Shown here: positions 1 to 6,292 of the stretch, one piece after another
Position numbering within the stretch: the first letter of the stretch is position 1
How the letters are laid out: every line of letters begins with the position of its first letter
Origin: Desulfobacteraceae bacterium
GTDB taxonomy: Bacteria > Desulfobacterota > Desulfobacteria > Desulfobacterales > Desulfobacteraceae
Length of the DNA stretch: 8,831 nt
NCBI GenBank assembly: GCA_022712835.1
Contig: JAFLJU010000135.1
Location: 1-8,831, forward strand
Reading direction: 5' to 3'
Notes under the pieces: model-generated
What the model was told of the DNA's origin: nothing
Seen by the model: the letters and a program-made list of their open reading frames with translations, nothing else
Database searches by the model: none
Made by a program: the position numbers and the translations under genes

Positions 1-1135
1 CGATCCGTTTTTCCTCATATTTAGTCGCACAGTCCGTGATAAGGCATTGACCATTGCTGTCCAGGCTTGCCTGTCCGGTTTCTCCGTCAACGATTAAGGA
101 AGCTGCGAGGGTATCAAGCTCAGAGTTGGTATCATCGCCCCCGGAGAGCTGGGCCAATGCTTTGCCGTATTGTTCTGCCGCCGTCAGCCCGTCGGCTTGG
201 ATAAAGCTTTGATTTGCAGTGCCGTCGGCATTAATGGTGGTGACCGGTGCTGTGCCAATAATATCATCAATCCCAAACACTTTGGCAATATGGTCATTAT
301 AGACCAGGGCGGCTTCATTAAAAGTGGTTTCATCAACTCCTGCGGCCCGAACGGCAAGTTCTGTAAGCGGGGAAACCGTTACATTCACATTGCCCGTTCC
401 GTCAGCCATGACCATGGCCCGAAGATCAAAGGAAAGATCCAGAGACTCCCCTGTCTCATTTCTAAAATCCGGGGATGCGCCGACCCCGTCATTGTTGTCA
501 ATGACTTTTACAAAGATCGGGCCCACATAGTCGATGGCAAGTGTAATCTGAAGGCTGTTATCTCCGAAATTATGAACAGCCGCCTCCAAAAGATTACCAT
601 CCTTATCGTAAACTTCCACCAAGACATCTGCCGTGAATGGTCCGGCTGCTGCATTGACAACGATTGAAAAAGGGGTGGCAACAGGCGTTTCCGAAGAGCT
701 GCCCGATGAGGAGCTACTGCTTGCGAATGCTGCTATCCCACCGAGCCCCAGGAGTCCCAGGAGTCCCCCAAACCAGCCAACAGACCCTGATCCGCTTTCT
801 TCAGCCTGCCAGACCACCTGGTCTGGGGAGTCGGCAGTTTCATCAGTATTCCCGGAAACAGACATTTTCTCAACCGGTGTCAATGATCCGTCCGTGCTGA
901 ACAGGGTATTGGTATCTTCACCGTAAAAATCTTCGATTTTGACAATGGAATCTTTTGTGACTTCAATCTCAAGATCATCTCCGTCACGCTTGAGAATCAA
1001 ACCTTCAGGAAGCTGATCCGTTTGTGTGTCCTTGATGGTATACACAGAACCTGGATGGGCTTTAATGGATGACAATTCTTTAAAGGAATACTCGACAATG
1101 GTATTGTCCTGTCGTTTTTCAATTATGATCAGCAT
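1..1135 (-). CDS. N-terminal part of a giant BapA/LapA-type adhesin exported by type I secretion (partial, runs off left edge)
   Basis: Translating the minus strand from ATG at 1135..1133 gives 378 codons with no stop before the window edge. A GGGAG ribosome-binding site lies 7 nt upstream, and the start is 15 nt after the HlyD stop. Residues 1-75 (MLIIIEKRQDNTIVEYSF...) resemble the BapA/LapF prefix-like beta domain. Residues 112-148 form a Gly/Leu-rich hydrophobic stretch (GWFGGLLGLLGLGGIAAF) followed by a serine run, the linker usually seen after that prefix. From about 155 an Ig-like, calcium-adhesin style domain begins (DVLVEVYDKDG, 170-180), then NVTVSPLTELAVR (251-263), a phrase common in large type I-secreted adhesins. 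There is no Sec signal peptide, as expected when the secretion signal is at the C-terminus. An AAAG tetrapeptide at 162-165 resembles a LapG protease site but may be chance. The role is inferred to be surface attachment or biofilm formation, and the transporter genes just upstream are its likely exporter. Total length and C-terminal repeats cannot be seen. Confidence 0.85.
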   Translation of the reverse strand, partial: MLIIIEKRQDNTIVEYSFKELSSIKAHPGSVYTIKDTQTDQLPEGLILKRDGDDLEIEVTKDSIVKIEDFYGEDTNTLFSTDGSLTPVEKMSVSGNTDETADSPDQVVWQAEESGSGSVGWFGGLLGLLGLGGIAAFASSSSSSGSSSETPVATPFSIVVNAAAGPFTADVLVEVYDKDGNLLEAAVHNFGDNSLQITLAIDYVGPIFVKVIDNNDGVGASPDFRNETGESLDLSFDLRAMVMADGTGNVNVTVSPLTELAVRAAGVDETTFNEAALVYNDHIAKVFGIDDIIGTAPVTTINADGTANQSFIQADGLTAAEQYGKALAQLSGGDDTNSELDTLAASLIVDGETGQASLDSNGQCLITDCATKYEEKRI

Positions 1136-1150
1136 GGTTTGTCTCCCGAA

Positions 1151-2329
1151 TTATTTTTCACCAAAGGATTCTGCCAGGGTTTTTTTAAGGGGTTTTAAAA
1201 GGAAATTTAATACAGTTCTTTGACCGGTGCGGATATCCACCTGGGCCGTCATCCCGGGAAGCAACTGAATGGATCTGCCGATTCGGGTGATAACAGGGGC
1301 GCTTAATGTTTCCAGGTGAACCCGGTAATAGGTTTGTTCTCCCTGGGGGGTTTGTTCCCGAAGGGTGTCCCCGCTCACATACATGACCCGTCCTTCAACA
1401 GCACCAAAAATAGTATAGTCAAAGGCATCGAACTTAAGACTTGCCGTAAGGCCGGGATGGATATCCGCAATATCAGCGGGCCGTATTTTGGCTTCCACAA
1501 TAAGCCGTTCATCCACCGGAATAATCTGCATGAGTTCATCCCCGGGCCTGAGCACACCACCCAATGTAGTGATACGGACATTTTTTACGATTCCTGCCAC
1601 AGGCGCGCAGATCACACTGTCTTTTAATTGCTGGGCCCGTTGGGCCAGGATCTGCTCATTCTGCCCAATTTCATCTTCCACCTTTGCCAGTTCCAATTGA
1701 ACATCCTGGAAATATTTATTCTTCAGGTTAATTGCTGCTCCCTTTGTATCATTGAGCATTCGTTCGGCCTTGAGCACTTCGGACCTACTGACATCGCCTG
1801 TTTTTGACAGATCCTTCACCAGTTGACGCTCTTCTTTGGCAAGCGAAACCGCAGTATTTAGGTTTGCCAAGGCTTCTTTCATGCCTTGGACCCGTTGTAA
1901 AAAAAGTGCTGTCTGTACCGAGATAAGGTCTGAAAATTTCTCAATTTGTTTGGGGAACTGAATGTGTTTGGCCTCGGTAATCTCTGCATGGAGACGGGCT
2001 TCCCTTGCATAAAGAGCCGCCAGACGGGCTTCCAGCTCTTTTACCGCCGCAGAAAATCGGGTTTGATTAAATATGGCCAGAATTTGCTTTCCCTTAACCC
2101 GGTCTCCCTCTTTTACTTTCAAAGATTCCAGAACACCGCCGTCCACGGCCTGGATAATTTGTATCCGGCTGGTGGTGATAACAGTTCCCACTCCCCGTGT
2201 GGTCTGGTCAATTCTAAAGTAAAAGGCCCAGGCAACCCCGGCGGCCATCCCAAGAATCAGTATCCATAATACAAGAGAATAGCGGGTCCGGTGGATCATG
2301 GGGGTGGATTGATTTTCAAAAGGATGCAT
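1151..2329 (-). CDS. HlyD-family membrane-fusion (periplasmic adaptor) protein of a type I secretion system
   Basis: This is a 392-residue adaptor that should bridge the inner-membrane ABC exporter and the TolC-like channel. Residues 18-37 form a single N-terminal membrane anchor after a short cytoplasmic tail. Residues 58-90 (AVDGGVLESLKVKEGDRVKG) are the first half of the lipoyl-like hairpin, 95-235 are long alpha-helical coiled-coil, and 242-271 (APVAGIVKN...GGVLRPGDELMQIIP) are the second lipoyl half. A beta-barrel region follows, ending in PGMTAQVDIRTGQRTV (358-373), the usual HlyD C-terminal signature. Length fits the family. I chose ATG at 2329 because AAAGG lies 7 nt upstream and it sits 4 nt after the ABC gene's stop. 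Extending to ATG at 2431 would overlap the ABC gene by about 100 bp and add 34 unrelated residues. ATG at 2299 is a weaker alternative. It lies between the exporter and the adhesin and is probably translationally coupled to both. Confidence 0.95.
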   Translation of the reverse strand: MHPFENQSTPMIHRTRYSLVLWILILGMAAGVAWAFYFRIDQTTRGVGTVITTSRIQIIQAVDGGVLESLKVKEGDRVKGKQILAIFNQTRFSAAVKELEARLAALYAREARLHAEITEAKHIQFPKQIEKFSDLISVQTALFLQRVQGMKEALANLNTAVSLAKEERQLVKDLSKTGDVSRSEVLKAERMLNDTKGAAINLKNKYFQDVQLELAKVEDEIGQNEQILAQRAQQLKDSVICAPVAGIVKNVRITTLGGVLRPGDELMQIIPVDERLIVEAKIRPADIADIHPGLTASLKFDAFDYTIFGAVEGRVMYVSGDTLREQTPQGEQTYYRVHLETLSAPVITRIGRSIQLLPGMTAQVDIRTGQRTVLNFLLKPLKKTLAESFGEK

Positions 2330-2333
2330 TGTC

Positions 2334-4499
2334 TTACCTTTGTGGCATGGGTTTATGAAATCGAGTTCCGGGCAGTTTGAGAATTGAATCGGGTTTCCCA
2401 TCGGCAATGATTTTACCCCGGCCCATGACAATCACCCGGTTGGCGATACTGGTTAACCGGGGACGGTGGGTGGCAATGACGACAATATCCGAAGGCCGAA
2501 CCCATTGTGTTAATGCATCCAGTACCCGGTTTTCAGATTCAAGATCCAGGGCAGCCGATGGCTCATCCAACAGCCAGATCCGGGGGCGGGTAAGAAAAAG
2601 CCGGGCCAGGGCGGTGAGCTGACGCTGACCACCGGACAGGCCCTGACCGCCTTCAAATATCTCAATCTCCATGCTTCTGGGATTATCTGCGGCGATCCGG
2701 TCAATGCCCAGTAATTTGGCCACCTTGATCAGGGTAGCGTCGGGAATACCGCCGCTAAGGGTCATATTGCTTTTCAAAGTTCCCTTAAAAAGATGAACAT
2801 CCTGGGGCAGATAACCGACCCGTTCATTTACCACTTGTTTATCCAGGCCAAAGATATTTGTTCCACCAAGTTGGACCTGACCTTCGGATGGCTTGAAAAG
2901 TCCGGCCATGATTTTTAGCAGGGTGGATTTTCCACATCCATTGGGCCCCAATATCACCACTTTGTTCCCGGCATTTAATGAAAGCTTAGGGATATCAATG
3001 CAAACCACAGGGGAATTGGGATAGGCAAACCGAACGGAGTCAAGGTCCAGCTGATCCGATAGGACATCCGGGAACAGATACTCCTGGTTGGCTGGGCGGT
3101 CTGTTTCCATTTCCAGAAGGCGGTTTATCATTTCCAGGGATTCACGGACATGCTGCCATTGGACCATGAACCGAACGCTCTGGGCCACAGGATTTATAAT
3201 TCTGCCACCAAGTATGGCACAGGCGATCATACCGCCTGTGGTGAGTGTCCCCGTTTCTACACAGGTGACCCCAACTACCAGGGCGCCCACATATCCCAGG
3301 GTGCCCAGGGTGCCGGTGCTGGAAATGGTGGTACTGGTGATGCTTTTGTTTTTAAAAGAATAACCGGCCATGGTGGCGGTGATCTGTTTCCAATGTTCGG
3401 CGAACCGCCAACCACTGCCGGTGGCCTGGATGGTTTCTGCTCCCTGGATGGTTTCCACCAGAAGCCCGTGACGCTCATGGCCCTTTCGGACCTCATGTCG
3501 GGCCAGTTTTCTCAAGCGGTGTTGGGCAATCAAACCAAAACCCAGGGCAACGGGAAGCAGGAAGGCATAAACAAAGCTGACCTTGTTGCCGATGATGTAA
3601 ATCACACCGATGAAAAAGAAACAGAATGGCAGATCGGTCATAAAAAAAATAATGGTGGAGGAAAAAAAATTTCGAACCTGTTCCAATCCGTTCATTTGGG
3701 CCGCCAGGGTTCCAAGGCTTTTGGGGCGGGTATCCAGGCGAAGATCCATGACATGTTCGAAAAGATGCTGGGAGACTGCCTGATCCACCTGTTTGGCAAG
3801 GGAATCGGTGATTCTGGCCCGGATAAATTTTAGTGCCCAGTCCAGACCCATGACAAGCATCATCCCGGCCACCAATGCTGTCAGGGTGGCATAGGCAAAA
3901 GTAGGCACCACCCGGTCATAGACCTGCATGGCAAATAAAGAGGAGGCAACGGCCAGGATATTAATGACAATGGTGGCCACAAGGACCTCAAAAAACCAGC
4001 CTTTATCTTTCCAGATTTCCCTGGACAGAAGACGGGTGGCATGGCTTCTGAGCAGGCTGCCCATGGATGGTTCCTCCGGAGGGATTCGGATCCATAATAC
4101 CAATGCTTGCTCCAGGCTGTCACCGGCCACCTGATAACCGGGGCCTTCGGGTGGGGTTAGACAGACCCTGTCTTCCTTGTCCGGTTCAACATATACCCAC
4201 TGATTCTGGTGAAAGACCAGGGCCGGCAGGTATCGGCGGTCCAACCGATCCCATCTGAGTTGGCAGACCTGGAGATGCCGTTTCTGAACACCAGCCAGAA
4301 TACCCATTAACCGTTCGGCAGGCTTTAAGACTGCGCCCTCAGGCTGGAATGTGCCACAGGATTTAGCCAGGGCACCCCCGGGGACAGAAACACCGTTTTT
4401 AATCAAAAGTTTTTTCAGAACTCGTGGATGGATAGCAGTGGATAAAACCTCTGGGATCTGTTTTTTTTGCGGGGTGAGCTCTCTGATTTTGGCTGTCAT
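2334..4499 (-). CDS. Type I secretion ABC exporter with a degenerate C39-like N-terminal domain (LapB/HlyB type)
   Basis: This 721-residue fused membrane/ATPase half-transporter is expected to dimerise in the inner membrane and drive adhesin export. Residues ~20-145 match the position of a C39-like domain (LPALVFHQNQWVYVE at 91-105), but no QxCG catalytic cysteine motif is present, so it should bind substrate rather than cleave it, as in HlyB and LapB. Membrane segments lie near 168-190, 203-222, 281-303, 306-326, 396-414 and 420-438. The ATPase domain has Walker A GPNGCGKST (518-526), Q-loop LPQD (Q566), signature LSGGQ (621-625), Walker B IWLLDEP with D645/E646, D-loop SAALD and switch H678. 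All catalytic residues are intact. The start codon overlaps the upstream TolC stop as ATGA (4 bp), indicating translational coupling. Length is typical of the family. The neighbours point to the downstream BapA-like adhesin as cargo. Confidence 0.95.
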   Translation of the reverse strand: MTAKIRELTPQKKQIPEVLSTAIHPRVLKKLLIKNGVSVPGGALAKSCGTFQPEGAVLKPAERLMGILAGVQKRHLQVCQLRWDRLDRRYLPALVFHQNQWVYVEPDKEDRVCLTPPEGPGYQVAGDSLEQALVLWIRIPPEEPSMGSLLRSHATRLLSREIWKDKGWFFEVLVATIVINILAVASSLFAMQVYDRVVPTFAYATLTALVAGMMLVMGLDWALKFIRARITDSLAKQVDQAVSQHLFEHVMDLRLDTRPKSLGTLAAQMNGLEQVRNFFSSTIIFFMTDLPFCFFFIGVIYIIGNKVSFVYAFLLPVALGFGLIAQHRLRKLARHEVRKGHERHGLLVETIQGAETIQATGSGWRFAEHWKQITATMAGYSFKNKSITSTTISSTGTLGTLGYVGALVVGVTCVETGTLTTGGMIACAILGGRIINPVAQSVRFMVQWQHVRESLEMINRLLEMETDRPANQEYLFPDVLSDQLDLDSVRFAYPNSPVVCIDIPKLSLNAGNKVVILGPNGCGKSTLLKIMAGLFKPSEGQVQLGGTNIFGLDKQVVNERVGYLPQDVHLFKGTLKSNMTLSGGIPDATLIKVAKLLGIDRIAADNPRSMEIEIFEGGQGLSGGQRQLTALARLFLTRPRIWLLDEPSAALDLESENRVLDALTQWVRPSDIVVIATHRPRLTSIANRVIVMGRGKIIADGKPDSILKLPGTRFHKPMPQR

Positions 4500-5755
4500 G
4501 GATTGATTCCCGATAGGCTATCCAAACGGCCCATTTGAACGGCCAGTCTCAGTCCGACCTGTTCCAGGCTGCTTCTGACCTGTTCCAGAGTAAGCCTTGC
4601 CCTGGCATGTTCCTGCTGGATGTTTAAGAGATCAAGCCAGCTTTTTCGACCGGCCTCGTATTGCCGGAAATAAGAGGTCAGGGTTTTAGCCGTGGATTGG
4701 ACCAGAGACTGATTTAATGTGAAAAATTGACGGAACATATCCCGGTCGGAGAGCAGGGTGAGGGTGTTGCGGCGGATATCATTGTTTTCAGAATCGGACT
4801 GCATCCGTGTGGCACGAACCCTTGCATCAGCGGATTTTATCCGTTCCCAGTTACTGAAACCGGCACCTTGAAGGGTTCCTTCTATGACGAGCCCAACCGA
4901 GGTATCTAAATTTTGGCCCGTATTCCCTCTGTTATAGAGTTCCTGTTCAAGGCGCCCGTAAACGCGCGGCATGGCTTCTGATTTGCTGAGGGCGACATCC
5001 ATCCTGGATTTTTCAATTTCCAACTTGGCCTGGGCCAGCCTGGCGGAGACCTTGACCACTGTTGATTCAATTTGGGCATGCCCGGGCAAATCCGTCAGGA
5101 AGGTCGGTACCGGTTCATGGTCCTTAATCCGGGTAAGGGTCAGAGCGTAAAGCTCAGTCCTGGTACGCTGGAGCTGCCCCTTTAACTCTTCGTTCTGGAG
5201 AGTTGCCTGGTAGAGACGTGATTGGGCCAACTGAACATCGGTCATGGATGAAATATTGCCTTCTTGCCGCCGCTTGATCAGGTCTAACAACCGCTGGTGC
5301 TCTTTTATGTTCATCTCGGCCGCCTTGATCCTCTCTTTCAATCCCAGCAGATTGGCATAGGTCACGGCGGTTTGCTCCATGAGTTCCCGCTGGACCCGGA
5401 GCAGTTCGGTATCGGCCAGTTTCAATTGTATTTCGGCTTTTACAATCGCATTGTCAATCCGTCCGCCCACCCAAAGAGGCTGAAGAACCCTTACAAACCC
5501 CTTGGAATCGTCGCTGTCTTCGACTTCCGCCAGAACGGAAAGAGCCGGTAGCCGTTGCATTTTTTCCGATGCGAGATCACGGCTAAATGCATTGATTTTG
5601 TTCCTTTCTGTGAGAACCCTCGGATTTAACTTGAGGGTGGATTTCAATGCTGAGAACAGACTGTTTGAGGTGTTAGTTGTAGTTTCAAGCGCAAAAACAG
5701 TTGAAGGCAGTGCCGTGCAGGTACAGATTATGGTAAAGAAAATGAAACGGATCAA
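4496..5755 (-). CDS. TolC-family outer-membrane channel protein of the type I secretion system (TTG start)
   Basis: This 419-residue protein has a signal peptide at 1-22 (hydrophobic core FIFFTIICTCTAL, likely cleavage VFA|LET), followed by the long amphipathic helices of the OEP family. Recognisable blocks are LWVGGRIDNAI (94-104), GNISSMTDVQLAQSRL (166-181) and, near the C-terminus, FRQYEAGRKSWLDLLNIQQE (363-382), which matches the conserved xAGRxSxLDLLNxQ motif of TolC homologues. It should trimerise in the outer membrane and provide the exit duct for the exporter and adaptor encoded downstream. The initiator is TTG at 5755..5753: AAGGTGA lies 6 nt upstream, and the TGA inside that ribosome-binding site is in frame, so no upstream start is possible. 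The next in-frame Met (66) would remove the signal peptide. It is the first gene of the operon, and its stop overlaps the ABC gene's start. Confidence 0.93.
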   Translation of the reverse strand: MIRFIFFTIICTCTALPSTVFALETTTNTSNSLFSALKSTLKLNPRVLTERNKINAFSRDLASEKMQRLPALSVLAEVEDSDDSKGFVRVLQPLWVGGRIDNAIVKAEIQLKLADTELLRVQRELMEQTAVTYANLLGLKERIKAAEMNIKEHQRLLDLIKRRQEGNISSMTDVQLAQSRLYQATLQNEELKGQLQRTRTELYALTLTRIKDHEPVPTFLTDLPGHAQIESTVVKVSARLAQAKLEIEKSRMDVALSKSEAMPRVYGRLEQELYNRGNTGQNLDTSVGLVIEGTLQGAGFSNWERIKSADARVRATRMQSDSENNDIRRNTLTLLSDRDMFRQFFTLNQSLVQSTAKTLTSYFRQYEAGRKSWLDLLNIQQEHARARLTLEQVRSSLEQVGLRLAVQMGRLDSLSGINP

Positions 5756-5864
5756 TGGAGTTCACCTTTTCTTGAATTAGGGTTAATGTTTACTTTTTGC
5801 AAGTCTGAATGAATCTGCGAAATTCCGAATCAAAAGATAAAAGACCACATAATTAAATTTTAAA

Positions 5865-5884
5865 CATTGCAATGAGTATGCAAT
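5865..5884. repeat. Small palindromic motif upstream of the secretion operon
   Basis: CATTGCAATG (5865-5874) is a perfect 10-bp palindrome. It is also part of a wider inverted repeat ATTGCA-7 nt-TGCAAT (5866-5871 / 5879-5884). It lies about 110-130 bp upstream of the TolC start, where a promoter or operator for the adhesin-export operon would be expected. On the minus strand a weak promoter-like pair overlaps it (TTGCAT, then TAAAAT after 15 nt), but the spacing is short. A regulatory role is only inference, and six-base arms can arise by chance in AT-rich DNA. Confidence 0.25.
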
Positions 5885-5940
5885 CTTTAAAAAGCGGGTG
5901 TATAGCGACTTTATGACTTTCATCACCAGGGGTAAGCAAA

Positions 5941-5968
5941 TAAGTTGACAACATAAATTGTCAACTTA
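5941..5968. promoter_or_regulatory. 11-bp-arm perfect inverted repeat, possible operator
   Basis: TAAGTTGACAA (5941-5951) and TTGTCAACTTA (5958-5968) are perfect complements separated by 6 nt (CATAAA). No T-tract follows on either strand and the hairpin is AT-rich, so a protein-binding operator is more likely than a terminator. The right arm contains TTGTCA, the -35 element of a candidate plus-strand promoter, so a bound regulator would block it. On the minus strand the left arm lies about 190 bp upstream of the secretion operon. The regulator is not identifiable from the window. Confidence 0.5.
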
Positions 5969-6004
5969 ATTTAAAGTTGGATAATGGGTGTCAACATAAT
6001 TGTC
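5949..6004 (+). repeat. Imperfect direct repeat CAACATAA(A)TTGTC, two copies 43 bp apart
   Basis: Copy 1 is at 5949-5962 (CAACATAAATTGTC) and copy 2 at 5992-6004 (CAACATAATTGTC), which lacks one A. The 43-bp spacing is close to four helical turns, so both copies would face the same side of the DNA. Each copy ends in TTGTC, which doubles as the start of a -35 hexamer with a plausible -10 downstream. Copy 1 also spans the centre of the 5941-5968 inverted repeat. Confidence 0.45.
5958..5985 (+). promoter_or_regulatory. Candidate sigma70-type promoter P1, directed rightwards
   Basis: The -35 is TTGTCA (5958-5963, 5 of 6 consensus) and the -10 is GATAAT (5980-5985, 5 of 6), with a 16-nt spacer. 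The predicted start is near 5992. It points away from the adhesin-export operon into a stretch without a convincing plus-strand gene. The -35 lies in the right arm of the inverted repeat, which would allow repression. Confidence 0.35.
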
Positions 6005-6029
6005 GGTGATACATTTGCATGAGTATAAT
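6000..6029 (+). promoter_or_regulatory. Candidate sigma70-type promoter P2, directed rightwards
   Basis: The -10 is a perfect TATAAT (6024-6029). The -35 is TTGTCG (6000-6005, 4 of 6), with an 18-nt spacer. Its -35 is the end of the second copy of the CAACATAA(A)TTGTC repeat, mirroring the layout of P1. The predicted start is near 6036. Only a 14-codon frame without a ribosome-binding site begins nearby (6028). Confidence 0.3.
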
Positions 6030-6221
6030 GTTGTTGATAGCCCGACCGCCTCCAACAGCAGCCAAAGTGTGAAAAAATTTCCCCAAAATGCTAAAATCCG
6101 AGAATATCCTAAGAAAAAGGGGTTTTATTTTTTATACTGCCTGTAGAGCCCCACGCTAAATGTACTTGATGAAAACTCAAGTTTTTAAAATGTATTGACC
6201 TGTTTAAAATTTTGTCAGATT

Positions 6222-6249
6222 AAATAGCCCATAGATAAGGGCTATTTTT
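6222..6249 (+). terminator. Hairpin with T-run, plus-strand terminator (perhaps partly bidirectional)
   Basis: AAATAGCCC (6222-6230) pairs perfectly with GGGCTATTT (6239-6247) across an 8-nt loop. On the plus strand the T-run TTTTT (6245-6249) overlaps the end of the stem. Read on the minus strand, the stem is followed by AATCTG, a poor U-tract, so it works better for transcription from the left. It could stop a plus-strand RNA from P1/P2 before it runs antisense into the Cry-like gene. Confidence 0.55.
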
Positions 6250-6252
6250 ATG

Positions 6253-6292
6253 CAAAAAATAAGGCGGAGAGGGTTGCAGCCCTCATCCGCCT
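6253..6292 (-). terminator. Strong intrinsic terminator of the Cry-like gene
   Basis: Read on the minus strand, AGGCGGA (with one bulged base) and GAGGG pair with CCCTC and TCCGCCT around a 6-nt loop. This 12-bp GC-rich stem is followed at once by TTATTTTTTG. Stem arms are 6286-6292 + 6280-6284 and 6269-6273 + 6262-6268. The hairpin begins within the stop codon (6293..6291) of the Cry-like gene, so the terminator is directly attached to it. This isolates the toxin-like gene from the adhesin-export operon transcribed in the same direction further left. Confidence 0.85.

Larger units (their letters stand above)
5992..6249 (+). ncRNA. Candidate small non-coding RNA between promoters P1/P2 and a plus-strand terminator
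   Basis: Two tandem plus-strand promoter candidates (starts near 5992 and 6036) are followed, with no credible coding frame, by a hairpin with a T-run ending at 6249. The span of about 215-260 nt is a normal size for a bacterial sRNA. The longest plausible frames are 12-14 codons and lack ribosome-binding sites. The interior has CCCC/GGGG-containing AT-rich sequence but no RNA family I recognise, and the minus-strand leader does not match a GEMM c-di-GMP riboswitch. Alternative: the span is only AT-rich intergenic DNA in which promoter-like hexamers occur by chance. Confidence 0.22.

Noticed and set aside
170..667. Plus-strand open frame of 165 codons opposite the adhesin
   Set aside because: It is antisense to a well-supported adhesin frame, lacks a good ribosome-binding site and has shadow-like, cysteine-rich composition.
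2330..2431. 34-codon N-terminal extension of the HlyD protein from ATG 2431
   Set aside because: It overlaps the end of the ABC gene by about 100 bp. ATG 2329 has a proper AAAGG site and normal operon spacing.
3150..3833. 227-codon plus-strand frame opposite the ABC transporter
   Set aside because: It is a shadow of the ABC gene, whose domains and motifs are complete on the minus strand.
5760..5990. Possible c-di-GMP (GEMM) riboswitch in the leader of the adhesin-export operon
   Set aside because: The minus-strand leader lacks the conserved GEMM core and tetraloop features, and no other riboswitch consensus was seen.
6164..6186. ACTTGA/TCAAGT hairpin followed by T's as a terminator
   Set aside because: The 6-bp AT-rich stem is too weak, and a better hairpin lies 40 bp downstream.
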